From Chrysaora quinquecirrha (taxonomy: Eukaryota; Cnidaria; Scyphozoa; Semaeostomeae; Pelagiidae): a stretch of 64,000 nt of DNA. The notes under the pieces are model-generated. The model was not told the DNA's origin. It searched no databases and saw only the letters and a program-made list of their open reading frames with translations. The position numbers and the translations under genes were made by a program. Positions 23,701 to 35,695 of the stretch are shown here, piece after piece. How positions within the stretch are numbered: position 1 is the first letter of the stretch; each line of letters starts with the position of its first letter. The stretch spans positions 3,082,506 through 3,146,505 of the forward strand of contig JACTAT010000002.1 of assembly GCA_014526335.1 (NCBI GenBank), read 5' to 3'.

Positions 23701-26700
23701 TAGAAGCAGCACACCCATAGGAGATTCCAACACTGGTAGTGTGACGTATGCTTGGGTTTTGATTACAGAACAAATGTTCCCTATGACAATGTACACATTA
23801 TCTTGAAGACTTCTTGCACATTAAACCTTCAAAGCTCTTCCTTCTCTCATGATGAGACCCTGTCTTACCACACGCACAGTGCATCAATGTTTGCCACAAA
23901 TATACCGTTGGCTACAGAATTATTAGTCAAAAGCTGATAGTATAGTATTATGGTTATTGCAAGTTTATTAATAACCTCTTCTGAACAGCATATTGGCTAA
24001 TCAATCTCTCCAAAAGGGGAAGCTACCAGATTACCAGATTTCCATTAAACAAAAACGATATATCAGGGATCGCTCGTGTTTCTCGTAATTTGTTGTAAAA
24101 GATTTCAGAGTGACCTGGTCATTGCCACCCACATTTTGCCGCCAACTTAGCCACACAATCAATCTTTAGAAGGTTTTTCGAGTTTAGAGACAACGCCCAT
24201 TAGATTCTTAGAAAGATATAGATAAGGTTTAAATTTGAAACATAAAGTTGTGGGTCTTTAATGCATGACCTTCGATATTTACAGGTTTAAGAGTTGAAAT
24301 CTCTCAGAAGTTCTTGGAGAAGAACTATCGTTTTTCACGACTGACGACCTAATTTGGTGTAAAACACAACGCGTCCTTAGAATGTATGGGAAATAGTTGT
24401 ATTGTACAGGGACCGTTAGAATGAATCGTCTTCACAGAACGTCTAATCTTTCTTTTGAAGTAAATTTATTCACAAAAACTCAGCATGTTCATGTTAAAAG
24501 AAGATTTGTCTTTTCGACCGGAATGCTTGTATAGTTTACTTAAACAGCAGATCACCCCAATCCATTCTATTGTTGAGCAGCCTGATTCAAACAGGCAGTT
24601 AAAAAGGGATCGATCCCCTTAAAACGTCATTAAAATGAGCCGATTTATTCTCGAGTTTACTCTCTAACTAATCGTAATTAAATCTAAGCGCTTAGGTTTT
24701 AAGTGTCTATCAATTATAACCAATTTCCTTCTACATGCAAACCTTTTCCTTTACTTCAAGGGGTGCAACCTTTGTTAAATATAAATCGGGTTCATACATG
24801 TTTACGAAAGAAACTTAATTGATTCGTTCGACTATTTATCCTTTATTTCTAACAGCGGAGGACTTATTGTCGGATCGCATATCGATTTCCATCTCCTGTA
24901 GAGCTCTCGTTGGGAACTCGTGCGTCTTAAAATACCGTTGCTGATTTCGCTTTCGTCTCGCGTAGTTTTCAGAAGGATGCGACGTCGCTGCAAATTGTCC
25001 CCCACACAAATACACTCTGCTGGACTGTTATTTTCCCCATCCTTATTCTGACTGTAGTTCTCATAAGTCGCAGAGCTCTTCTCCATGGCCGGCTCTATGA
25101 AAAGAAATTACTCAGTGGACACACAATGTTAGCTAAGGATCAAACAGCCCGCTTTCGGGCCCATCAAGAGTTCTTTTATAATTTATCGAACACGAAACAT
25201 GCGTACAGAAAAACAGGAAAGTTATAGTAGGTCTGCATGAAGTTGTAAACTTGAGTTTGAAAACTGTAAGCAGTAAGGAACACCTCAGATCCTAGAACCT
25301 GCGATGAGAACGTAAGGGGAAATATCCTATGGGCTTTACTGCATTATGTTAGAGCATAGTTAACTATGGCTGTAGATAGAGTGGGAGCTATAACTAGTAA
25401 AAACTATACCTTCCTCTTTGCCAGTCAGAAAGGATATTAGAGACACGCTAGCGAATCTATATGCACTACTGTGGTAGATACGCACAGATAGATACGCACT
25501 ACTGTGGTGGTATTTTTGTGGTTAAGCACTACTGAAGGAGGAATTTTTGTTTGCTGTCGTAGATAAGCAATACTGTGGTGGGATATTATGTTTGATGTGG
25601 TGGGATATGCTTAATGATGGTGGTATTTTTTTGCGTACCGAGGTGGATTTTGTGGTTTTTTTCTTGCTTGATCTATAGATTTTTGCTATGATTTTGTATC
25701 ATCCACAGTACCAAAAAAACCATGACGTCAAGCATAATAACCCACCACTGTAGTGCTTATCCAGTACAGTGCGAACAAATAGCACCACAGTACGCACCAA
25801 CATAGTAGTGCGTATCCACAGCAATACTGTAGTGCGTATGGATGCGTTTGCGTGAAAAGACTAGATTTAAATTGTCTAATGAAAATCAAGTGCGAGAGAA
25901 CAGACAGTGCTGAGGGTCGTATAGGGGGGTCCTTGTTCCCCTGTTCCCTTAGAAAATTATAATTTGTTCCCTTGAGATTTGTGGAATTTTCAGAGTGTTC
26001 CCTGAAAAATATGTGCAAAATGTTCCCTTGTTCCCCTAACGTCATGCAAATGTTCCCTGATCCCTAAGCCATTTTGGGGCTTGTTCCCATGTTCCCCAGA
26101 ACCCCTATACGACCCTCAGTGCTGTGAAAACTTCAAAGCTCGTGCTTTTATAGTATTTTATTTCTGATTGTTTTCGAGACGAGGGTAAAATAAATCACAG
26201 CCTAGTAGTTATTCAGTCTCTGGTAGTGTTAACCAGCAACGGTCTTGTTCTAAGAAAAAAATTTTAAGGAAGTGATGATTATATGACAAAATGGTCTTGA
26301 ACTGAAGAAAACTAAGTATTACAGAAGTTATCGTATTCATTTTAGATTCAGGTCACACATATTTTGGAATTCTCCACCCAGGCTACGCTGATACTAGACT
26401 TACTACACGAGTCTCTAGTTTACGCTCCCCTATACTTTCAACTTGCCACTCCAACAGAGCAATTCAAGAAAACAACAACAACAACATTGAGCGAAGTAGT
26501 CGAACTTATGTAGTGAGTCTATACCACACGGTCAGTTATTTGGATTGTGTTATTGGTTCTACATCGTCTGCAAGATCCCCGTGCTCTAGTGCGGTCTAGT
26601 GTTGCTAACTGTTAGCTACTCCCATCTCCATTGAAACATTACAGTGTCACTAGACCCGGACAAACACAGAGTCAAAACCTTCAACTCCCAATCACTAATG

Positions 26701-29700
26701 AAACAGCCTTTATTTACCCCCAATTTAGGACTTGTCCAAGTTGTCTGTAAGAACTCCTTTCAGGGAAGTCCACCATTTTGGCTCTGATGATGACAAAGCA
26801 AGATTAGGTCAAAGTCAAAGTTCTGCTTTAATTGAAAGTACGCGAGAGCTAAGAATCAAAGGAATCTTCACCGCTAATCAATTTCTCATATGAAGGGATT
26901 AAGATTCCATTTACGTATATATCGCTAAACGAAATAAAACCAGAACAATATACAAGATCCAAGGAAGCGTTCTTTATCGTTCCGCTTGGCTATTCTAGGC
27001 GCACACGCTTGGTTCGCAGAGATTCCGAATTCTATGCGGACGTTGCTTTCAAATGCAACAGCTAAGATATAAACATTTTTAGAATTCAGCGTTTGGAATC
27101 AGCTTTCAGAAAGTCGGAAATTTCTCCCGGGAAACATCAAACATTTGCAAGCTATTTTGACGCATTGCACGCGAGCAGTTGGGCACTAAAGCTTCTGAAA
27201 GACATAATGCTACAAACGCAAATATCAGTTGCATTTCCTTGCTTAACCAGGCATGCGAGATTTCTGTTAAAACAAAAAGACTTCCAAAGGAATTTCCATG
27301 CAGACCATAGATTTTGCAACGGCTTGCATTACGGGGCTTTCTAAGGCGCCAAGCGATCGCCCCCGAAATTGTTACTCGAATAGATTGTTAGTGAAATATT
27401 CTGCAAAAATCATGCTCCTTCAACTAGGAGTAGATCTCAAGTTCCGCGATCTTTAGATTTGGTGCCAAAATACTTTGCTTTATTCTCGTTTCAACTTTGA
27501 AATGACACCCAAATCCCAAAGCACAGATGTGATTCATTCCGGTTATTTCAGCTGTAGAATGGGACTTGGTTTTTTCGGATTTTCACATCCAGGCTACTAA
27601 ACAGTGACAAAAGTTAGCCTCTCTCAGTTTAAAACGAGTTTGAAAACCATAACAAGTTAGATAATTCCACCAATTTAATAAGTTACTATTTCCTTTTCTT
27701 TAATAATATGAAAAGAATTTAGCCGAAAATTAATTACTCTCCCGCCCTTAGAATTGTTTACAAAATTTTTCGTAACCTGCTTAATAAGGAACAACGCAGT
27801 GCGTCAAACGAACAGTCATACAAAGTGCCGTCGTCTTTTAACTCTATTATATAGCTATAATTCACCGAAGATAAATCATCAGGCAGGATTCGGTATTTAG
27901 TATTCAAATACCGTTTATATCCTCGTCCTAAAGAAGGCAAGAGACAAGCAAGCTATGAAAGACACTAATGGGTAGCTGATCGAAGGTGCTGTGGCATCGT
28001 GGTGTAATCCAGCTGACTCGTGGTGTCAGAGGCTCAGTGTGGTCAGGGTTCGAGCCCAGCCACGGTAGCGTCACTGCCAGGGTCGAGGTCTCGATTAGTT
28101 AACCTACTACTGAGATCCTAGCTTTACCGCGAAATTTTAGGGAAAGGTTTCGCAGAAATGCATTTTCTATTCGCCCGTCCGTACACAGCAACGAATGGCG
28201 AAAATTCGCGAAAACTCTTCTCTTAAAGAACCGACTTGACGATTTATGATTTTATTACGTTGCCGAATCTTTACCCATAGACGATTATTTTATACAGAGT
28301 CAATAGAAGTGAGGACCTATGACTTCTACTGACTATGTTTTACAAGAGCACCTTTTTAGATTGAATCTATAACAAAAGTACCGTGAGCTAATTTTTAAAT
28401 TTCAAGTTTTAAGCAGTAAATCAACTCATAAAAAATCTCTTTTGTGTTTCGGTTCGTGAAAATGAGATTTATAAAGCTTGTTGCCACCTATGGACTCTAA
28501 CTATATTAAATTTCTCCTATTAGGATCGTCTTAATTAGAGTATTCTGATGTACGTACCGCATCAAAGCGGAGACCATGTAAACTCAGTTTCTGCTTAAAA
28601 ACATCGAATGTATTTTATTATTTCCAATCACGTTCGCTGAGATCTGAAAAACCACACGCAAAGGAGCGCGTTTATTAAACATCTACCTAATCACGTAAAA
28701 GCTACCCGAAGAAACTCATGCCATAGTCACACGATTGGCTGCGATTCTTATCGATTTCAGCAGCAGCGAGATGGTTATAAACATTGCCGCACCCATGAAG
28801 CTCAGCTGACTTAGCTCACCACATCAAAAAGCCGTCCAAATCTCTGGGCCCTGAATTTTATCAACTTGAAATTAGAATGAGCAAAAAGTCTGTACGCTTT
28901 TCCTCTTTTTCTCAAACAAACAAATATGCTCCCCCAATGCATACAATACTTGAAGCTTCAAGAAGTCACTCTATATACCTAACAATTCAGAAAAACTTTG
29001 CAAGGGTGTAATGGAGGCGGCTCAAGTGGGCTAATGCCCCTTCCTAGATTTTCCTTAGTTGATTTCACCCAGTGAAGCGAAAGAGATTCCCGAGGGGCGA
29101 TTTACTCCTTGAAATCTCGTACACCTTTGCTAGAAAACCTATTGTTTTAACAGAAATCCCTTGGAAATCTTTTTGTTTTCATAAAAATCTCGTACACCTT
29201 TTTGAGGAGTGAATTGCCCCTCGGAGATTGAAAGCAACAGAGATTCAAGCTGAGGGTGTATGAGATTCCAAGGAGTAAGTTGACCCTCCGATTTCATTGA
29301 ATATACATATTAGCCCCTCTTACTTAGCCCTCGATTTCAGCGAAAATTGGAATACTATGTCAGCACTGAAGTTCTAAGGCATGCTTTTTGTTTAGCTGTC
29401 TTTGTGGCTTATTGCTGTATATAAGGTGTCTTACCTAACTTCTCCTCCCCTTAGTATATTACATGGTGTGCTATGTGAAGCATAATTTGGGAAACGCAAA
29501 TGCGACAAGAATAGCTTGATGGGACCTTGACTGGCAAACATGAAGTAATGATTAATCGACTAATGTATCAATATATACCACAAACAGTTACAAAAAAGCC
29601 AACTTATTACTTGAGTAATAGATGAGTTATTATCGGATTGTAATTTCAAATTATAATGTACAAATATCGAGATTTATTTTCCAATAAATCATGAAAATAA

Positions 29701-31820
29701 CATTTCCAGAATTACAGTTTCCTTTTTATGACCCCTATTTTTGCTTGATTAGTCATTTTGGTTAATAGTAACGCCACTACTAATTTTCAAGAGAGGTCTA
29801 TCTCAGGTGTGATTTGTTACATTTTATTATAGTTGTTAAATGTTTCTTGTTAACAATCCAATCTGAGAAAAAATCGCAACTGAAGAGTCATCAATTCCAT
29901 ATTACGAACCGGACAATTGTCAAAAATGCCTTGCACATGCTTGCCTGAAACAACTGCCTTAGCAATATATAGCTACGGTCTTTCGAATGCCTCGGCAAAA
30001 CAAACCAAGTTCAGAATGGCTACTAGGGATGGTATCGGTTGACAACTGTTTCAATCAGAGTTAAAAACAAACCTTCTGCCAGTTGGAGTACAAGATAGGA
30101 TTTAGAAGTTCCAGATTGTCAAACTTATACCATTTTCGGAATAAAGCAGTATCATCAAACAAGACTTCCTAGTTTACCGAGTCTTCTGTTCCAGAACAGG
30201 TCTCAAGCAAACATAGTCCGAGACTCGAGGAGACAAGATGTAGGACCTGGAACGAGCGCTGTTGGTTTACACGTGTACATTCTGCCTGTATGGTGACCCA
30301 TCCCGACAGTTGTTCGGTTCAGCCCAAATATCCAAGATATCAGCCTTTCAGCCTTGTAAAGGGAAGGATCGTCAGTTTGCACCATAAATAATAGCTGAAT
30401 GCGCCGGAGGCCTAAGACCATACAACTCTACATTATCTCTGGAACTCTTCTAATTCTGATAGGTTTCTTTCCATCCTTATTTGCAGAAACAAAACTAACA
30501 AAACCAACCTAAAGCAAAGATTTGAGTTTTGACATTGAATATTATTTCAATCGTCTTTGCAGTGCACATATTTCTCACTTCTCATTTTATTTTCTAGTCG
30601 ACAAGAACAAAAGGACAAAAGACACGGTGCCTGCAACCGAAGCTGGTGGCATCCTCAGCCACATTAGCGACATATGCAAAATACAAAGCAAATGCATTGA
30701 TACTTTTATTATCTACCTGAATGGGCCTACAATGATGAACGGCAATATGCTGTTATGGGATCGAAACCGAGACGGCATAGCTGATGGAACCGAGATTTTG
30801 AAAGTGAGGCAGCTTCTTGAGGCCCTCAAGAACTGCAATGCATCATGGATAACAATAATAGCGGACCAGAATTACGCCGGACATCTATTGGACAGGATCA
30901 GGGATCTGCGCACGAGGAATGTGAATGCTTTCAAACGAATATCCGTTTATGCTTCGTCAACGAAAAGAAGCTATACATGGAACCGTGATTTCACAACAAA
31001 ATGGATTAAGCGTGATAATATTTGGCTGCAGAAGAATCAGACAGGAGTTGCAAGAAAAATGAGAGATGTTTACAAGGTATGCTGCATATTTATTACCCCA
31101 TCGTTGGTAGGTTAGTGCAGTGGTTGGCACAGTGCAATGCAGTGCTTCGCTTTTATATATCTCACTCCAGACGTCGAGGGTTCGAATACCCTCAGAGTCA
31201 AAGCCAACCGGCCACTATTGCTTTAAGGAACCTGTTCCGGCCGTTGCCACCCTTGAGTGAATGATGCTGCCGATTAGGGGCATATAACTAGCCTCAGGTT
31301 AATTACCCTGGCAGGGATGTTCAGATCGGACTACCCACTAAAGCAATACACTTAAGTGAACCGATATGGACAACTATAGTGGATAATAAAGCACATAATG
31401 TTGTGCTTACAAAGACGTATTACTGCTTACTACGTAACCCTTATACAACACATAATAATAGCTTGAACTGTGAGCAATGTCAAGAGTTACTAGAGTCCCA
31501 GCAGGGCTGGAAATGATCAACTTCAACTCGGTCCTAATTTTGCATCATCTACTAACCACAATAAAGTAGACTCTTGTTTTATTTTCCAGGATGTCAAGAA
31601 CCAACTACCATATATGTTTTCAACCAGGGAGCTATCACCATCCAATGGACGAAACCGGGCAATACACGGTCTCTTTGGAGATGAACCCGGGTGTACAATA
31701 ACGAGACCGAGCTACCGATCAACGTACAGAAGACCATCATTTTTTGAGCTTGCGCGCAAGTGGATACGAAGACCTAGAGATTCAGACTCAACCTTACTAG
31801 AGCCTCATTCAACTGCATAG
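20749..31820 (+). CDS. Secreted Cys-rich protein, pseudo-clan CD peptidase domain
   Basis: Four exons: 20749-21194, 22476-22943, 30598-31076, 31590-31820, all GT..AG with matching phases; about 540 aa if one extra base in the T run near 20771 is discounted. The ATG (gcgaagATGG) opens a hydrophobic leader that becomes a convincing signal peptide only after that correction. Exons 1-2 encode an unrecognised basic, Cys-rich region of about 245 aa. From about residue 250 the order of elements matches a caspase/legumain/metacaspase fold: YAVLVSGGWN, a helix, NMKVFYANN, TFIIYLNGPT, and ITIIADQNYAGHLLD. In active relatives the last two hold the catalytic His (SGHG) and Cys (DSCxSG); here they read NGPT and DQNYAG, so both appear lost. 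Between them DRNRDGIADGTE resembles a calcium-binding loop. The tail is Arg/Ser-rich. Family assignment is by eye. Confidence 0.65.
23155..23272 (+). repeat. Dispersed repeat, copy 2 (GTAATGTAATCG family)
   Basis: Same word order as 2840-2942, with a longer GC-rich end. It lies in the long intron of the clan CD-like gene, just before a GGTACC-rich patch (about 23425-23645). Confidence 0.5.
24832..25086 (-). CDS. Possible small gene inside an intron, antisense
   Basis: An 84-aa frame starts at an ATG in a near-ideal context (GCCGGCCATGG). Ten bases upstream lies a good splice acceptor (pyrimidine-rich, then CATAG), so it could be a terminal coding exon after a non-coding first exon. The product is hydrophilic and charged, with RRRILLKT, ILRRTSSQREL (a PKA-like RRTS site) and ICDPTISPPLLEI, and has no membrane segment. 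I do not recognise a family. It lies opposite the 7.65-kb intron of the clan CD-like gene. It may be a chance frame. Confidence 0.3.
   Translation of the reverse strand: MEKSSATYENYSQNKDGENNSPAECICVGDNLQRRRILLKTTRDESEISNGILRRTSSQRELYRRWKSICDPTISPPLLEIKDK
25912..26117. mobile_element. 206-bp MITE made of TTGTTCCC repeats
   Basis: The termini GAGGGTCGTATAGGGG and CCCCTATACGACCCTC are inverted complements, flanked on both sides by AGTGCT (25906-25911 and 26118-26123), a clean target-site duplication. The interior is mostly TGTTCCCTT/TGTTCCCCT words. Inserted in the long intron of the clan CD-like gene. Confidence 0.8.
26388..26525 (+). mobile_element. MITE-like element with (CAA)n core, copy 2
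   Basis: It starts with AGACTTACTACACGAGTCTC, contains CCAACAGAGCAATTCAAG and a CAACAACAACAACATTGAG core, and ends in ACTTATGTAGTGAGTCT, an imperfect inverted repeat of the start. Confidence 0.65.
27984..28121 (+). mobile_element. tRNA-derived SINE, copy 3
   Basis: Nearly identical to 4281-4442 over its length, with B-box GGGTTCGAGCCC intact. It ends at GAGATCCTAGC, shorter at its 3' end than copy 1. It lies in the long intron of the clan CD-like gene. Confidence 0.7.
31104..31390 (+). mobile_element. Second SINE-like element with a B box
   Basis: It begins with GTAGGTTAGTGCAGTGG and a TTGGCA segment resembling an A box, followed by GAGGGTTCGAATACCCTC, a good B box in a small hairpin. A non-tRNA body follows (GGCCACTATTGCTTTAAGG ... 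GGATAATAAAGC). It sits between exons 3 and 4 of the clan CD-like gene. Confidence 0.5.
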
Positions 31821-32496
31821 AGTTTGTCAAAACGAGGCAAGAATCACCTTGGTTACCCTCTAAATTATTTATTGAATCGGGTCAGTCGTTATAATTTTGC
31901 CGATAGTTGGCTAAATTACCGTGTTCTGCACGGAAACTGAAAACGAGGTATTCACGTGGGCCCATTCGAGGCTGCAAATTCTACAAGCAAGCAGTTCAAG
32001 AGGGTTACAAATGGCTTCAAACTCATTCGAGCTTTGCATTCGAATAGAGAAAGAAGATGCGCTACGTTAATTGACACTAATTATAAAGTGAAAATATTTG
32101 ACCTGTATATCAATTCAGTTGTTTATCAGATAACTCCGAACTTACACAGTAGTGGAAAGGGGCAAAAGGTTACTTAGCATAGCTTCTGCCAGTAGAGAGT
32201 CTATACAGTAGTCTATAAAGTAAGTCCTCACCCGAATCAATCATAACAAAAGTCAAATGGAATTTTTTTTATGAAACTACTTGGTCATCTAAAACCCAAC
32301 GTACTCTTTACTAGTGTAGTGTATAGGGTAGTCAATCGAAGTCACAAAAAGCTAGATATATTCCATAAAACAAACAGACCTTGCCGTTATTAAGGCGAAA
32401 TACGGAAGCCACCCAATTCTCAACTAACAGAAAAGCTCTCAGTTTCCTAACTTTCTCCTTGAAGCAATTTTCGAAATCCAGAGGGTAAACACTTTG

Positions 32497-32565
32497 GTAG
32501 CCTGCGTGCAGCCTCAACTCAACTCGTCATTTCGGTTAGATGAGTTGAGGCTGCACGCAGGCTAC
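32497..32565. mobile_element. 69-bp perfect hairpin insertion
   Basis: Arms of 25 nt (32497-32521 and 32541-32565; the left begins GTAGCCTGCGTGCAGCC) are perfectly complementary around a 19-nt loop. The flanks share ACTTTG on both sides (32491-32496 and 32566-32571), consistent with insertion and target duplication. Confidence 0.7.
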
Positions 32566-34883
32566 ACTTTGGCGACTCTTTAACAAAGATACCATATAGG
32601 TTACCCATCATGCAACAAGAAAATTTCCCACAATACAATGTAACATGAACTTACCTCGAAGAATTGTTTAGGTTCAAATAAGCTGAGAATCCTGAATCTC
32701 TATAGCTAAAATCCCTAAAAAACAAAAGGCAGAACTTAGACACATTTCAAACAAAAACAGAATGCATAAAATATTTGATTACTTTAAGAAGGTGTTACAA
32801 AACAAAACCCAAATGTTTGAGGCTCTGAACAAACGATCAAACATTGTTGGACAAAAATTTGAAATTTGCTTTACAAGAAATGTTTGGACGTTGAACATTG
32901 CTTGATAACTAGCAATGCTTTGAAACATGTATGCATTAGTTTCCCGTTGAGGTAAAAAAATTTTAGACAAGGAAATTTCCAGTGTTTTACAATATGTTTG
33001 ACTATATGTTTAACAAAGTTTGCATATTTTAGTTGGCCAGTCTTGGGTCTTAAATTCATTAGTGTTTAAAATTCAAAAATGTGGTAAGGAGCATTTTGCA
33101 GGAGCATTAATTTTAAGTCTTGAGAGCTTTGTGTTGGAAGATTATCCCAGAGTCTTTTTGAACATATTGACAATTAATTTGACAAGAAATTTAATGTAAA
33201 TAATTGTATATTACAGTAGATAAGTAGCGAGTAATGAAAAAGTTAAGCTAACAAGAGAAATCAGTGAAACTTAATTAAGTTCAATGTTGGCTTTAAGTTG
33301 TCTATATCAGTATAGTAAGTTAAGATTACCTTAAAACGAGTATCTTTCTTGACTCTGTTTCTGCCTTCAGCACCATATTGTGTAGCTATCTTCATAATTA
33401 TTGTTCATTATCTGCATCATTTTTCTACAGTCCATCCTCGGAACTAACAAATTGTTGTAAAGGCTCGTCGTTCGAGATTTCTACAAAAATAAGAAGAAAA
33501 ATGTCAAAGCATCGAAGTAGTCGATGGAAGGAAATTTATGGAGATCGTCATAGATTTATGACGAATCCGCTCCTTGCATGTAGGAAGGAATCAGCGCACA
33601 AAGAGCCTTTACGAGGGGTTTCGCCAAGAAGCATTTTGGCTTTAGCCTAAGGGATCGATTGCACACTTGCCGTTTACTTGTATAACGCCTCTATAATCTA
33701 AGCGCAGTTTCAGAAGAGAACATCATGAGGGGCCCATCTGATCAGTTCGATCCTGCTCAGTTCTGTCGGCAAATTTGCGACTTTTCTTCGCAACAGACAT
33801 GAAATAGCACATGCTCCAGATATCTAAGCCTAACCAGAACGCTGAATTTTTGTCACTACCCCATTTACAAGGATAAGTAACAGCGAGGAGAGTAACTGGT
33901 TCTCAGCCCCGGTTCTCAGCCTGATATTTTTTGCGGCAGGGTAAGTGATAATAAACGCAAAAACGTTTTTGTTCACTATTGCTGAAATGTTTTCCAGAAA
34001 CACGAAGTAAATGTTACACGACCAAAGACAATCAATGAAACATCGTCCAAGGGCTCTTGAGGTTTCTTAGGAGATCGGGATCCCGAGTTATTAAACTAAG
34101 GTGACCTCTAAGCTGTGTTACCCATCGGTCGCTGTGACCGTACGTAAATGACTGTGGAACCAAAATTTCTATGCAATTACATTACAAAAATATAATGATT
34201 ACTCTAAGAGCAGGATATCTATGAAATCTTCAATATTCCAAGACACAGGCAGCTAATTATTGGCGCACTGGGAAGTGAATCGGTTTTTCTCTAAGAGGAT
34301 CAAAGTTGTTCAGATCATTTATCCTCGATGATTATGATGACCACCCAAAACGACGAGCAAAACAATTTTTAGGGTGTTGCAGCGAAAGAATGTTGAAAAA
34401 TTGTGCTCAAGTTCTCAAACTATGGGATAACGCTAACCACTATTCTTGCTCTTATAAGAGGCATAGACGTGGTTCAGCAAGTCATATTATGGGTTGAATT
34501 AAAGGTTTTAGTGCTGGTAGCTGGAGATCGCTATCATAGAGTATTAGGACATTGAAGTCCAGCTGATCTACTAGGCGTAGTTCACATTGGCAATGTCCAA
34601 TGTAAGAGTTATTTCAATTATACAGTAGCAATCTATGAGGTTTATCTAATTTGAAATCAAGGTCATAAAGACGATTTTCAAGGGCGATTTTCAACCGACC
34701 GAGTCGGGTTGAAATCGGGTGAGGAAAAGTTATGGTCACACGCAGGCCTGTTAAAAGAAGGGACAGGGAGCTGGAAACCAAAATTATTTCGAAAACCATG
34801 ATATGATGTCCTAAAATCATCAGTCATCAAAATATTTTTAATTGTCCAGCCCCACCCCCAATCTAAGATTTCTAGTAATGACG

Positions 34884-35033
34884 AAATGGTGAATAGCGCC
34901 AGTCGCTAGGATCTGGGTTAACTAATCGAGTCCTCGACCCTGGCTGTGACTCTACCGTAGCAGGGGCTCGAGCCCCGATCTCGCTGAGCTTCTTATTCCA
35001 CCAGCCAGCTGGATTAGACCGGGATGCCACAGC
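34884..35033 (-). mobile_element. tRNA-derived SINE, copy 4 (inverted)
   Basis: The plus strand shows GCGCCAGTCGCTAGGATC, CTCGACCCTGGCTGTGAC and GGGGCTCGAGCCC in the order expected of an inverted copy of the 4281-4442 element. Confidence 0.65.
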
Positions 35034-35695
35034 ATTCCACATTCCTTCCGACGGGCTTGCTTAAACGGTCAATGAAAGGAGAAAGGTCAATCAGAACAAC
35101 AGAGAATCTTATTCTAGACCCAGAATACGCCTGCTTTTCATTGTCAAATGATAAAGGTTTGCGGGTAGGCCAATTTTCGTCTGGGGAAGGCTGAAGACTT
35201 TCCTGGACCCTGGCGCCTCTTGAAAATCGTTACAGTGAAACAGGTTTTCGTGAACGAACAAAGTCCAGACCCACTTCCCGTGAAGAAATACAGCAATGAT
35301 ACTGTCCAAACGTGACAGATAGTTGCAAAAATATTTGATAAAAGCATACAGAGTTAAAACCATAACTATTCAATGCTTTGATGACACTGAACCAGAAATA
35401 TATTACAGTTAATGGAATTTCAAACCACCCCATCATTACTGAACATTGGAAACATTATTGAAATCTGTTCTCTGTCCCTATTTCATTCCCCAAATGCCAA
35501 ATTTCAATATTCAGGGTGTGAAACTTTTTCCTTCACTAGTCAGCATTTTTAAATTGTCAAAATATTCAGGAGAAAGAGCATCTAAAAATTGCCTTTTTAC
35601 ATCATGGATCATTTTCCGTGGATCTTATTCGAATTCTTATATAATATATTCTGCGTCAATTACCTAGACCTATAGATATAAGTCATTAAATCACA

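Larger units (their letters stand above)
31821..35695. other. Intergenic DNA between clan CD-like gene and PDIA4
   Basis: Both flanking genes end here (convergent). No coding exon is supported. It holds a 69-bp perfect hairpin insertion, an inverted SINE copy, a stretch of TTTGACAAG/AAACATTG-type repeats (about 32810-33010), and otherwise AT-rich sequence. Short open frames near 33378 and 34306 have no recognisable features. Confidence 0.4.

Noticed and set aside
30203..30421. 72-codon minus-strand frame in the long intron
   Set aside because: No conserved motif, splice context or start context; composition alone is not enough.
33378..33650. 90-codon plus-strand frame in the intergenic region
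   Set aside because: No domain, signal or flanking splice site, and it does not join in phase with the neighbouring gene.
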